From: Hamadaea sp013361475
Lineage (GTDB): Bacteria > Actinomycetota > Actinomycetes > Mycobacteriales > Micromonosporaceae
Direction of reading: 5' to 3'
Assembly: GCF_040654195.1 (NCBI RefSeq)
Contig: NZ_JBFAHM010000002.1
Span: forward strand, 586,746-650,745
DNA length: 64,000 nucleotides
Under the pieces are notes generated by a model. The model was not told where the DNA came from and searched no databases. It saw nothing but the letters and a program-made list of their open reading frames with translations. A program made the translations under genes and the position numbers. This document shows, piece after piece, positions 1-9,600 of this stretch. The first letter of the stretch is position 1. Each line of letters opens with the position of its first letter.

Positions 1-1
1 G

Positions 2-412
2 GCCGCCGCGCCCGGCATCGTCGCGGCGTCCAGCAGCAGCCTCGACACAGCACAAGCGTGGTGCGTGGCCCATGTGGCACTGTTCGACCAGCATCGCGGC
101 GGCGCCCGGATCTCGGCCATCGCCCGCAGTCACGACCTGCCGGACGCGATCCTGGAGCCGAGCGTGCGCGACTGCGTCGAAGCCGGGTTCGTCACAGTGG
201 ACGGCGACGACCTGGAGTTGACGCCCATCGGCCGAGCAGAGTTCGAGCGGCTCGCCGAGGCGTGGGCGGCGTGGCTGCAGCGGGAGGTCGGTGACACCAC
301 TGTGGTCGATGAGATGACCGAGGACGAGTTCCGCGCGGCACTTCGGTTGGCCGCCCGCGAGTTGGTCACCAGCGATCAGCGCGACGAGCTGGTCCTCTCC
401 GGCCGCTCCTGA
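2..412 (+). CDS. C-terminal part of a protein with a winged-helix tail (partial)
   Basis: The frame is open from the window edge to the TGA at 410-412, so only the C-terminal ~136 residues are present. The visible part reads as a MarR-like winged helix: a helix around DQHRGGARISAIARS, a recognition-helix-like stretch, then a wing ending in LELTPIGRAEFERL, followed by a charged helix. Such tails occur on actinobacterial MFS drug exporters and on MarR-type regulators. The upstream part that would decide between them lies outside the window. No terminator hairpin is obvious directly after the stop. Confidence 0.5.
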   Translation, partial: AAAPGIVAASSSSLDTAQAWCVAHVALFDQHRGGARISAIARSHDLPDAILEPSVRDCVEAGFVTVDGDDLELTPIGRAEFERLAEAWAAWLQREVGDTTVVDEMTEDEFRAALRLAARELVTSDQRDELVLSGRS

Positions 413-447
413 CCTGCGGAAAGCCGCGTTAGCGCCGGTCACATGGG

Positions 448-462
448 TGGCAAACTTTGCCA
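448..462. promoter_or_regulatory. 15-bp palindrome upstream of the DUF6232 gene
   Basis: TGGCAAACTTTGCCA is a perfect odd-centred palindrome 125 bp before the start at 587. It lies in the 174-bp non-coding gap 413-586, where no other structure was seen. Its right half continues as TTTGCCAAGT. That string occurs again upstream of the RiPP precursor gene (44010-44019). A regulator binding site is inferred; the regulator is unknown. Confidence 0.45.
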
Positions 463-586
463 AGTATTGCCTCCGTCCCTTCCGACTCATGAGTAACAAC
501 AGCACACTCGATGACAAGGGGGAGGACCCATCCACTAAGCGATCATCGTCGCCACTCCCCTTCGGATTGTCAGTCGAGGAGGGAGA

Positions 587-847
587 ATGCGGACCTTCTA
601 TCGAGGCCCCTCGGTACACGTGAGCGACGAGGTCTTCCTGGTACGCGAGACCGCCGTGAAGGCCTTCTCGATCAACCAGTTGCGCGACGTCTTCGTCGAG
701 ATCCACGGGCGGCGCGGCCCGGTCTACGAATTGCGGGCCGTCTACTACGGACAGTTGATCAGCCTGTTCCGGACCACGGATCAGCGGCTGTTCGGGCAGA
801 TCAAGCGAGCCCTCATCCGGGCGCTGGAGAACAGCGACCGCGTGTGA
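587..847 (+). CDS. DUF6232-family small protein
   Basis: This is an 86-residue protein opening with MRTFYRGPSVHVSDEVF, the (Y/F)YRGPxVxVxxxxF signature of the DUF6232 family found in Micromonosporaceae and other actinomycetes. An F-x-I-x-x-L segment and a basic C-terminal helix follow, with no signal peptide or strong membrane segment. The ATG at 587 has a good ribosome binding site (GAGGGAG) about 5 nt upstream. The gene is monocistronic: it has its own palindrome-containing upstream region and a strong hairpin ten bases after its stop. Function is unknown for the family. Confidence 0.75.
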   Translation: MRTFYRGPSVHVSDEVFLVRETAVKAFSINQLRDVFVEIHGRRGPVYELRAVYYGQLISLFRTTDQRLFGQIKRALIRALENSDRV

Positions 848-856
848 CGTCCCCCG

Positions 857-888
857 TTCGAGCCCGGCCGGCAGCGGCCGGGCTCGAA
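857..888 (+). terminator. 14-bp perfect hairpin after the DUF6232 gene
   Basis: Arms TTCGAGCCCGGCCG (857-870) and CGGCCGGGCTCGAA (875-888) are exact complements around the loop GCAG. There is no U-tract, as is common for actinobacterial terminators. It lies between the stop at 847 and the convergent gene ending at 915, so it may stop transcription from both sides. Confidence 0.8.
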
Positions 889-914
889 TCATGGGCGAAG
901 GCCGTGCCTTGGCG

Positions 915-3068
915 TCAGCCGAGGATCTGGTACGCGAACTGCACCTCCAGGTCGCTCGCCGAGGCGGCGTTGAGGACTCGCAGCCGCAGGCGGAGCGGTG
1001 TGCCGCTGCCGTCCACGGTGAACGGGGTGCTCAACGCCGTCGTCTGCGAGGTCGTGGTGACGCCGATCGCGTTCCCGCCCGCGCTCTGGCTGTCGGCGTC
1101 GAGGCGTACGTCGGCGGAGCCCGCGCCGAGCTTCCGGGTCACCTTGACGATCCGGATGCGCTGGCCCTCCAGGTAGAGCAGGTTGCCGAAGTCGTACAGG
1201 CCGTCGGCGACGGCCCCACCGACCCGGGCGACGAGGCGGCCGTCGATCTGCTCGACGCCCTTGTTGCCCGTGAACCGGGTCTGCCCGGTGATCGAGCCGA
1301 CGATCGAGTACGGGCCGGTCACGTTGCCGTTCAGGTCGTTGTCGGCGACCAGGACGTCAGGCGAGGCGCTGACGATCCCGTAATCCTGCCGGTTGATTCC
1401 GTCGGCGAGCCCGCCGATCGCGTTGCCGACCACCACCACGCGGGTGGCCGCCGACCGGAGGTTGATCCCGGCGCCGTGCCGGTAGCTGCTGCCGCCGCCG
1501 GCGTACGCGTGGGCGAACTGCACCGGGATCTCGAAGGCGGTGGGGTTGACCACTTCGATGGCCCACTTGCCGTTGGCCTCGGTGGTGCCCGTGACGTCCA
1601 GGACGCTGACCCGATCGCCGGTCTCCCAGCCGTGCTCGACCCCGGTGCTGAGCCGGACCTTGCCGCCATTGCCCGACGAGGCGCCGGTGATCGTCCGGGC
1701 GAAGGCGGGGTGCGCCGTGCGCCCGTTGTTGCCGATGACGCAGCCGGTCACGGTGACCCGGGTCGACGCGATGTCGAGCCCGTTGTGGCCACAACCGCGG
1801 ACGATGCAGCCGGTGAAGGTGGCGGTGCTGGTGAAGCCCTCGGTGATCCGGACGTTGCTGAGCTCATTGTCGGCCGAGATGTAGACGTTGGCGAACTGGG
1901 CCTGCGCGCCCGCCTCCAGCAGCACCGGATATCCGTGGCCGTTCTCGAACCCGCCGCCTTCGAAGTAGAGGAACTTCGGGTAGGAGCCGCCGGTGGTGTT
2001 CTTCAGCCAGATGCCGTGTCGCCCGAAGAGGACGGCGACGGCGAAGAACTTGATCGACCCGCCGAGCCCGTCGATCACGATGTTGTCGACGCCGGTGTTC
2101 GCCGGCCCGGCCGCGATGCCGCACTGCACGAACTCGATCGGGTCGGCCCGCGAACTGTCGCCGACCCCGTTGAGCAGGAGGACGTACTGCCCGTTGAACC
2201 CGTTCCAGACGCAGTTGCGGAACCGGATCGTGTTGCACGAGCGCAGTGTCATGCCGTTGTAGCCGTCCTTGAATCGGACGTTGATGAAGGACACCATGTA
2301 GTTGCGATCGCTGCCGGCCGCCTCGGTCGCCACCAGGCTGCCCCCGGTCAGCCCTAAGCCGCGCACGACGAGATCCCGCATCCCGCCACCGTGGACGTTC
2401 TTGAGCCGGAAGCCGTCGGCGTTCCCGGTCGCCACCACGTACTGCGTCGAGTAGTCGTCGACGTCGGTGGCCCCGGCTCCCTGGAAGAGGATCGGGATGG
2501 AGGTGATCTCGATCGTGGACTCCAGGCGTACCTTGCCGGGGCCGGTCTCGATGATGCCGCCGGTGGGCAGGGCCGCCACCGCCGCGCGTACCTTGGGTGA
2601 GTCGTCGACGTCGCCGACTCCGGTCCAGCCGAACCAGGCCAGGTCGACCCGGGCCTCGACCGGGCGCTTCCACCGTCCGGCGGCCAAACCTGCCGGTGCG
2701 ATGACGGTGCCGCCGTTGTCGGTTTCGGTCGCGTCGGCATCCCAGTAGAAGAGGCCGCCGCCGACCCCGGGCCGGTCGGCGTGGTAGCCGACCAGGTGGA
2801 CCTGCTGGCCGTCGACGGTTCCGGGGTTAGTCCGCAACTCGGCGACGCTGCCGTAGCCGTCACCGGCGTCGAGCTTCTTGGGCGGCCCGGCCTGGGCGAT
2901 CCCGGGCAGGGCCTGGCCGCCCGCCAGCGCGGCCCCGGCGAAGCCGAGCGCGGCGAGCGCCTGCCGGCGTCCGGTCCGGCGGTTCGCCGTGGACTCTGGG
3001 GTGAGAGCCGCCTCGACGGCGGCGAAGGCGTCCGCGGCAGGCGAGCCGGCTGGGGAGCGGTCGTGCAT
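915..3068 (-). CDS. secreted right-handed beta-helix protein (pectate lyase superfamily type)
   Basis: The protein has 717 residues. It starts at an ATG preceded by an ideal AAGGAGG. The N-terminus carries a Tat-like signal (NRRTGRRQALAALG, residues ~29-42, then a hydrophobic stretch). After ~60 residues the body shows the GDG-type start of the pectate_lyase_3 superfamily and repeated short beta strands with V/I-x-G-N/C patterns, typical of a parallel beta-helix. This fold is shared by pectate lyases, GH28 enzymes and phage tailspikes; the residues that would fix the reaction cannot be assigned by eye. It is the last gene of the sugar uptake operon, so a role in breaking down or binding the imported polysaccharide is inferred. 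Confidence 0.75.
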   Translation of the reverse strand: MHDRSPAGSPAADAFAAVEAALTPESTANRRTGRRQALAALGFAGAALAGGQALPGIAQAGPPKKLDAGDGYGSVAELRTNPGTVDGQQVHLVGYHADRPGVGGGLFYWDADATETDNGGTVIAPAGLAAGRWKRPVEARVDLAWFGWTGVGDVDDSPKVRAAVAALPTGGIIETGPGKVRLESTIEITSIPILFQGAGATDVDDYSTQYVVATGNADGFRLKNVHGGGMRDLVVRGLGLTGGSLVATEAAGSDRNYMVSFINVRFKDGYNGMTLRSCNTIRFRNCVWNGFNGQYVLLLNGVGDSSRADPIEFVQCGIAAGPANTGVDNIVIDGLGGSIKFFAVAVLFGRHGIWLKNTTGGSYPKFLYFEGGGFENGHGYPVLLEAGAQAQFANVYISADNELSNVRITEGFTSTATFTGCIVRGCGHNGLDIASTRVTVTGCVIGNNGRTAHPAFARTITGASSGNGGKVRLSTGVEHGWETGDRVSVLDVTGTTEANGKWAIEVVNPTAFEIPVQFAHAYAGGGSSYRHGAGINLRSAATRVVVVGNAIGGLADGINRQDYGIVSASPDVLVADNDLNGNVTGPYSIVGSITGQTRFTGNKGVEQIDGRLVARVGGAVADGLYDFGNLLYLEGQRIRIVKVTRKLGAGSADVRLDADSQSAGGNAIGVTTTSQTTALSTPFTVDGSGTPLRLRLRVLNAASASDLEVQFAYQILG

Positions 3069-3150
3069 GAAAGCCTCCTTGACGTGGGCAGGCGTCAGCC
3101 CGCCGGGACGGATGGCCCGGCCGGGTGCGACTGCGCGGGGGTGAGCGGGG

Positions 3151-4080
3151 TCAGCCCTTGACGGCGCCGACGACCACGCCCTTGGCGAAGTGCTTCTGCA
3201 GGAACGGGTAGACCAGGCAGATGGGGACGAGCGAGACGACCAGGATCGCCATCTGCAGGGACTGCTGCGGCGGGACGACCTCGCCCGGCAGGTCGGTTCC
3301 GACGGCCGCGTTGTCGACGACGTAAGTGCGCAGGACCAGGCTCAACGGCCACTTGTCGGGGTCGTTGATGTAGAGCAGCGCGTTGAAGAACGCGCTCCAG
3401 TAGGCCACCGCCTGGAACAGGCCCACGACCGCCAGCACGGCCTTGGACAGCGGCAGCATGATCCGGGTGAGGATCTGCAGTTCACCGGCGCCGTCGATGC
3501 GGGCGGCGTCGATGATCTCGCGCGGCACCTCCATGAAGAAGGCGCGCACGATGATGACCTGGAAGGCGGAGACCGCGGGCGGCAGGATCAGCGCCCACCA
3601 GGAGTCGATCAGCCCGAGCTGTTTGATGAGCAGGTAGTTCGGAATCATGCCGGCGTTGAACAGCATCGTGATCAGCACCAGCATGAGCAGCGGCCGGTGA
3701 CCGAAGCTGCCCGGCCGGGACAGCGAGTAGGCCAGCAACGCGACGACCGCCATCGACAGCAGCGATCCCACCAGAGTGACCCCTATGGAGACGAGAGTCG
3801 CCCGGGTGACCGCGCCACCCCGGAAGATCGCCGCGTACGCGTCGAAGGATGGATGCGAGGGCCATAGGACGTAGCCTCCGGCCTTCGTGATCTGTTCCTG
3901 GCCGGCCAGCGACGTCGAGATGACCCCGATGAACGGGATCGCCACGGCGGCACAGCAGATGAGCAGCACGATTCCCTTGAGCCCCCGGACCACCGGGTTG
4001 GGCGCGGGCGCGCCGTTGACCAACCGCGGCTTGTTCGCCGCACGCCGGACCGTCCGCGGACGAGAAGCCAGAGTCACCAT
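3151..4080 (-). CDS. carbohydrate ABC transporter permease, LplC/YtcP type
   Basis: This 309-residue membrane protein has about six transmembrane segments. Its cytoplasmic EAA loop reads REIIDAARIDGAGELQILTRIMLP, close to the consensus EAA-x3-G-x9-I-x-LP. The stretch TMLFNAGMIPNYLLIKQLGL is characteristic of the YtcP/LplC subgroup, which works with LplA and LplB proteins on oligosaccharides such as rhamnogalacturonan fragments. The ATG at 4080 overlaps the stop of the upstream permease by 7 bp, indicating translational coupling. No ATPase gene is in the operon, so a shared MsmK/MsiK-type ATPase elsewhere is inferred. Confidence 0.9.
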   Translation of the reverse strand: MVTLASRPRTVRRAANKPRLVNGAPAPNPVVRGLKGIVLLICCAAVAIPFIGVISTSLAGQEQITKAGGYVLWPSHPSFDAYAAIFRGGAVTRATLVSIGVTLVGSLLSMAVVALLAYSLSRPGSFGHRPLLMLVLITMLFNAGMIPNYLLIKQLGLIDSWWALILPPAVSAFQVIIVRAFFMEVPREIIDAARIDGAGELQILTRIMLPLSKAVLAVVGLFQAVAYWSAFFNALLYINDPDKWPLSLVLRTYVVDNAAVGTDLPGEVVPPQQSLQMAILVVSLVPICLVYPFLQKHFAKGVVVGAVKG

Positions 4081-4991
4081 CGCGAGTAGATTCCTCTCTC
4101 CCCGAACAGGTGCGCGACCTTGTTGGCGATGAGCACGAGCGCCAGCCCGACCAGGCCCTTGACCAGCCCGACCGCGGCGGCCATCCCGAAGTTGCCGTCG
4201 AGGATGCCGCGGTTGTAGACGTAGGTGTCGAGCACCTCGGAGACGTCCTGGCCGACCGCCGCCTGTTGCAGATAGATCTGTTCGAAGCCGACCGAGAGGA
4301 CGTCGCCGAGGCGCAGGATGAGCAGCAGCACGACCACCGACCGGATAGCCGGGAGGGTCACGTGCCACAGCTGGCGGAGCCGTCCGCCGCCGTCCACGGC
4401 GACCGCCTCGAACAGTTCCGTGTCGACGCGGGAGATCGCGGCGAGGAAGATGATCGTGCCCCAGCCGACGTCCTTCCAGATCGCCTGACTGGTGATCAGC
4501 GGCAGGAAGAGGTCGGCGTTGCCGATGATGTGGAGCAGCGGCAGGTCGTGGACGCGGGCCCAGGTGTTGTAGAGCCCGGCGTTGCCCAGCATCTGCTGGA
4601 ACAGCGCGACCACGATCACCCACGACATGAAGTGCGGCAGGTACAGCACCGACTGCACGACCCGCTTGATCTTCTCCGAGAGCAGGCTGTTCATCAGCAA
4701 AGCCAGCGCGATCGGGATGGGGAAGACCACCACGACCTGGATCAGCGAGATGATCAGCGTATTCGTCAGGGCGTTGAGGAACGCCGGGTCACCTTCGTAG
4801 ATCACCCGGAAGTTCGTGAAACCGACCCAGGGCGCTTCCCAGATCGTCAGGTAGGGCCGGTAATCCTTGAACGCGATGACGTTCCCGGCCAGCGGCACGT
4901 AGTGGAACAGCACCACCAGCAGAATGCCGGGCAGCCCCAGCATCAGCAGGAACCAGTCCCGCCGCAACCGTCGCATCATCGTCGTCCTCAC
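4074..4991 (-). CDS. carbohydrate ABC transporter permease, LplB type
   Basis: This 305-residue permease begins with a short basic segment, then LMLGLPGILLVVLFHYVPL, the usual first transmembrane helix of LplB proteins. The EAA loop is ELFEAVAVDGGGRLRQLWHVTLPAI. It presumably forms the heterodimeric membrane channel with the LplC-type permease that follows and overlaps it. The start lies 19 bp after the stop of the binding-protein gene, consistent with one transcript. Confidence 0.9.
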   Translation of the reverse strand: MRTTMMRRLRRDWFLLMLGLPGILLVVLFHYVPLAGNVIAFKDYRPYLTIWEAPWVGFTNFRVIYEGDPAFLNALTNTLIISLIQVVVVFPIPIALALLMNSLLSEKIKRVVQSVLYLPHFMSWVIVVALFQQMLGNAGLYNTWARVHDLPLLHIIGNADLFLPLITSQAIWKDVGWGTIIFLAAISRVDTELFEAVAVDGGGRLRQLWHVTLPAIRSVVVLLLILRLGDVLSVGFEQIYLQQAAVGQDVSEVLDTYVYNRGILDGNFGMAAAVGLVKGLVGLALVLIANKVAHLFGERGIYSRW

Positions 4992-5010
4992 CCGCCGTTT
5001 CGCCGACGCT

Positions 5011-6624
5011 CTACTTGGTGGTCAGTGCCTTCTCGTATTCGGCTCGCGCGGCGTCGCCGCCCGCCTTCTTCCACGCGGCCACCGCCTCGTCCCAGTACGC
5101 GGCCGGCTTACGGCCCGAGACGATGTCGAGTTCCGCCGCATCGATGATCTTGCTCATCTCGCCGGCCTTGTCCACCGCCGTCGCCGAGTAGAGTCCGTCG
5201 GCCGGACTGCGCAGGAGCGTCGGGACGATCTTCTCCTGGTACGCCCGCTGAGCGTCCACCCGCGCCCGGTCGCCGGGACCGAGGATGGGCGGGGCGTCGA
5301 TGATGTACTCCAGCGGCAGCTTGACCTCGACCTTGCCTTTGTCGGTCAGGGCCGGCCGGCCGTTCTGCATCGTGTAATGGGTGCCCTCGACGCCGAACTT
5401 GCGGAACATGTACTCCGTCGTCCCGAGCGGGGCCGCCAGCCAGTCGCAGATCTTCAGCAGCTGCTTGATCCGGGCCTTGTCGCCCTTCTTGAACGCGGTG
5501 ATGGCGAACGCCGCCGCTCCGGCGGGGTGCTGAGCGATGCCGCCACCCTCGGCCTTCGGGGCCGGCATCGCACCGATCTCCACCGACTTGTACGCGGCGG
5601 CCATGGTGTCCCAGGCGGCGTACCCGTCACCGTGCAGCGCGATCGTGCCGTTGCCGAACAAGTCGCGTACCTGCAGTTTGTTGCCCAGGCTGTCCGGGTG
5701 GAACAGCCCCTTGGCGTACAGCTCGGCCGTACGAGCGACCGCCTCCTTGCGCTGCTCCGTCTCGAACTCGGAGACGAACTTGCCGCCCTCGACCTTCCAG
5801 GTGTTGGGCACACCCAGCATGGTTCCGACGAAGACGAGCACGCGCTTGACGCCGCCGAACGCCCATCGGTTCGCCTTGGCGTCGGTCAGGCCCTCTGCCA
5901 GCGTGACGAACTCGGCGTAGCTGGCCGGAGCGTTGTTCAGGCCCCGGGCGCGGATGAGGTCGTTGCGCGAGAAGAAGATCGTCCCGGCGATGCCACGCGG
6001 GATCGGCACGCCGTAGATGCCGCCCCCGTACGCCGCCGGCAGCCAGGCGTCCTTGGGGATGTTGGCCAGGAACGGGTAGTCCTTGACCGCCGAACCCGAG
6101 ACGAACTCGCTGAGATCGGCGCACATCCGGGTCAGCACATCGGCCCGGTGGGCGAGCTTGGCCGAGATCAGTGTCATGTCGGGCAGCTCGCCACCGGCGA
6201 TGACGGTGGACAGCTTGCTGAGGTAGTCGGCCGACGGCGTCATCGTGATGTCGAGGGTCGCCCCCAGCCGGTTGTTCACCTCCTGCCAGTACGCGTTCGA
6301 CCCCGCGCTGGGCGGCACCGGGTTGAACATGTTGGTCAGGACGGTCACGTTCCCGAGGCCCTCGCCGGGCTTGCTCGTGAACGCGGTCGCGAGGTTTGCC
6401 GGGTAGTCGTAGAACCCGGCCATGACGCCGTCGGCAGTCGCGGGCAGATCCGGCTTGACCAGGGTCGCCGGGGCGTACTCGGGGAAGGTGACGCTGCCGG
6501 CGCCGCCGGTCGTGGGCGTGGTCGAACTGCCGCAGGCCGCGAGCAGGCCGGACCCGGCGACGGCCGCGGCGGCGCCGCCGGTCAGGGCCAGGAATCGGCG
6601 TCTGGTGAGAGCGCTGTTTGCCAT
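5011..6624 (-). CDS. extracellular sugar-binding lipoprotein, LplA type
   Basis: The protein has 537 residues. The N-terminus has a twin-arginine-like RRRF (residues 8-11) and a lipobox LLAAC with the acylated Cys at residue 31, followed by a Ser/Thr/Gly linker. Length and overall pattern fit the large LplA/family-1 solute-binding proteins paired with LplB/LplC permeases. The ATG at 6624 was chosen over an upstream in-frame extension because GAAGGA precedes it and the signal peptide starts there. It probably captures the oligosaccharide at the outer face of the membrane. The ligand cannot be read from the sequence. Confidence 0.88.
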   Translation of the reverse strand: MANSALTRRRFLALTGGAAAAVAGSGLLAACGSSTTPTTGGAGSVTFPEYAPATLVKPDLPATADGVMAGFYDYPANLATAFTSKPGEGLGNVTVLTNMFNPVPPSAGSNAYWQEVNNRLGATLDITMTPSADYLSKLSTVIAGGELPDMTLISAKLAHRADVLTRMCADLSEFVSGSAVKDYPFLANIPKDAWLPAAYGGGIYGVPIPRGIAGTIFFSRNDLIRARGLNNAPASYAEFVTLAEGLTDAKANRWAFGGVKRVLVFVGTMLGVPNTWKVEGGKFVSEFETEQRKEAVARTAELYAKGLFHPDSLGNKLQVRDLFGNGTIALHGDGYAAWDTMAAAYKSVEIGAMPAPKAEGGGIAQHPAGAAAFAITAFKKGDKARIKQLLKICDWLAAPLGTTEYMFRKFGVEGTHYTMQNGRPALTDKGKVEVKLPLEYIIDAPPILGPGDRARVDAQRAYQEKIVPTLLRSPADGLYSATAVDKAGEMSKIIDAAELDIVSGRKPAAYWDEAVAAWKKAGGDAARAEYEKALTTK

Positions 6625-6626
6625 GA

Positions 6627-9600
6627 TCAATCCTTCGGGGTGTCCGTCGGGAAGGGATGCACAATCAGCGAGACGACCTGCCATGGTCCGATGCCGACGG
6701 CTGGGAGGCCGTCGTCGTCGCGGGGCAGCGGGCCGATCTCGCGTTCGTCGGCGGTACACGACATGACGTCTCCGGCGACTCGCAGCGGGATGCGCACCGC
6801 CTGGCCGGAGAGGTTTTGCAGGCGCAGCAGCAGTCCGTCAGCGGTCTGCGGCTGGGCGACGGTGGCGTGCACCGTCTCCGGCAGGTCCAGGTCCAGCAGC
6901 GATCCGGTGACCGGCAACGGCCGCGGATCGACGTCGAACTTGTCGAGCCAGGTGATCTCGGTCGCGGTGGCGGCCGCGCGTACCTCCCGGCCGAAGCGCC
7001 CGGCCGCCACCGGGTCGAACGCCGGCAGTGGCGTGAAGGCGTACCGGAGGGTCAGGGTTCCGTCCTGCTCCGGCGGGGTGTTCGTCGGCCAGTAGTTGTT
7101 GAGGACCCAGGAGAAGAGGGCCGACGCCGGCCGGAACCGCTCTCGCCAGTCGCCGCGAACGATGTCGCCCACGGTGAACAAGGGCGCGTCCGCCGAGCTC
7201 CAGGCGACCGCCGGACCGTCTCCCTCGGTCACGACGACGGCGTACTGCGTGGTGAACCAGTCGTGGCAGGCGCCGGGCGCGGTGTCGACCGCCGGATCGA
7301 TCCAGCCTTGCTGACGGTCGTAGCGCAGCACCGGATCGGTCCCGGCGAAGGGAAACGCCACGTACACCGATTCCTTGGCCAGCACGCGTACTTTGTCGAA
7401 CTCGACCGTGACGTCGACCCGGTCGGAGTCGTCCCGCAGCAACACGTCAACCTCGACCCGGGGCAGACTCGGTCCGCTCCCGACCGTTCGCAGGCGCCAG
7501 CCGTCGTAGGTGCGGCGTAGCCCGATCGGCCGCATCTCGGCCGCGGTCACGGTGAGCTCCGGCGGGTCCGCCTTCGGACGGCGGCCGAACAGCGTGCTGC
7601 GGGGCGCGGGCTCGTGCCGATGCGGCTCGCCCGAATGCCGATTGCGATCCGGGTGAGGCGGGTGGTCACCGCGCGTCAGCGACACCGGGCCGTCGAGGAC
7701 GTACAGAACCTGGCCGAGCGTCCACTCTCGACTGTCCAGCAGCTCCCGACCGCTCGCGCGGTGGCGCAGGCCGCGGATCGCGCCGGTCCCGGGGTCGAGA
7801 GCCACCTCCCACCGCACGGTGGTCAGGCTCGCGGGCACGGTCTGCCACTCGTCCCGGCCCGCGGCCGACTGCCCGGTGGAGCCGTCTTCTTCGCCAGGCG
7901 TGAGCGTACGCCCGACGCCGAGCCCCAGCGCCCGATAGCCGAAGGGGGGCACCCCGGCAACGGTGACGCGCACTCGTTTGAGGCCGTTACAGTCCGCCAT
8001 CACCTCGCCGGACAACCCGTCGGGGCTGCCGTGCAGAGTCTCCAGCTCGACGTCGACGTCCCGCGCCCAGCCGAGCGGATTGTGCACGAGCAGCGTCGGC
8101 CCGGCCGTGCTGACCAGCTCGCCCAGCTGGCTGAGCGCCCGGCGGGTCTCGTCCGTCGCGATCCGGTACGCGGTGTGCACCTGATGCCGCTTCCAGTCGA
8201 GCTGGTCGCCGACCTGATGGCCATGCGGATGGGCGTTGCCATGAGCCCACGTCCAGGTGTGCTCGCAGCCGTAGAGCGCACCTTCCCAGGCGGCGTCGAG
8301 GGCGGCCCGGTGTGGCCGGTAGCCGGGTTCGGCGAGGCCGACCAACGCGGCGAGCCCTTCCGCGGCGGGCAGTGCGGACTGCGTACGCCGATGCTCGGCG
8401 GCGACGGTGGCTCCGGTGCCGACACCGTCTTCCCAGTAGGAGCCACCGTCGCCGCGCCACACGGGCAGCCGATCCGCCAGCGGGCGTACGGCGTCGAGGT
8501 ATCCGGCCATCGTCGACACGACCAGCCGCGGGAACGCGTACCGCTCGTTCCAGCGGGCGGCGAACCCGGCGTCGCCGTCGCCGAGATCCTCGTTGTCGGC
8601 GTGCGTGCCGATGACGGCCAGGTCGGCCGGGAGGTAGTCGGGCCGGTCGTAGCGGGCGAGGAGGCGGCAGAACGCGTGCGCTCCCCCGGCGACGGTCTGC
8701 GGGTCGCCGACCATGAATCGCAGCTGCGAGTATGTGTCGGAGAAGTGGGTCAGCACGCGGGAGCCGTCGACACCTTCCCACATCACCGGGCTCGCCAGGT
8801 GCTGGGCGTCGCTGTCGGCGTTGCCGCCCCGGTGGTGGTTCTCAATCCCGACGAAGCCGTCGATGCCGAGCGCGTGCAGCATCGACGGGATCGCCGCGGA
8901 GTACGAGGGAACGTCGGTGAGGTTGGCGTACTCGATCGGGACACCGTGGTCGGCGCGCAGCCGCGCCGCCGCGTACGCCGCCCGGTAGACCTCTTCGAGG
9001 CTGGCGACGCCGGACAGGAACAGACTGTGGAAGGCGTTGACCGACAGCCGCCCCGACCGCAGCGCCGCGAGCACCTGCTCAGCGCGCTTCGCCGACCGCG
9101 TCGCGAGGTACTCCCCCACGATCAGCGAGCCGTCCACCGAGAAGGCGAAGCCGGGCTCGCCGGGGCGGCCGGCGAGCGCGTCGAGCGCCCGATCGAGGTT
9201 GCGGCTGTGCAGCTCCAGCACCTTGCCCTGCACGTCGGTGTAGCCGACGTCCAGGTGCACATGTGGGATCAGGTGCAACGTCCACTTGCGCGCCGGCCGC
9301 AGCTCGAACGACGTCTCCGATCCGCCGTCGACGTTGACCGTCGCCGTCACCGGCTCGGTGAACTCCGGCACCGGGAACCGTACGCGGACGTCGCCGAAGT
9401 CGCGGTCACCCCGCTGCAGGTCGACCGGATACGTCTGCTGCTCCACGCGTACCACTGCGTGGTCGGCAGTGCACTGCGCCGGAACCGAGACGGTCAGCTC
9501 GACCAGTGTGGAGCCGTCGTGCAGGTAGAGCGGGGTGGCGGTGAGCGCGACGTCCGACGTGGCCGGACGGTCCGCGGGCCGGAGGGTGATCTCGTGCCAC

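Noticed and set aside
891..2357. Long plus-strand open frame opposite the beta-helix protein gene
   Set aside because: Composition artefact of high-GC coding DNA; no recognisable protein pattern, while the minus strand has a signal peptide, ribosome binding site and domain pattern.
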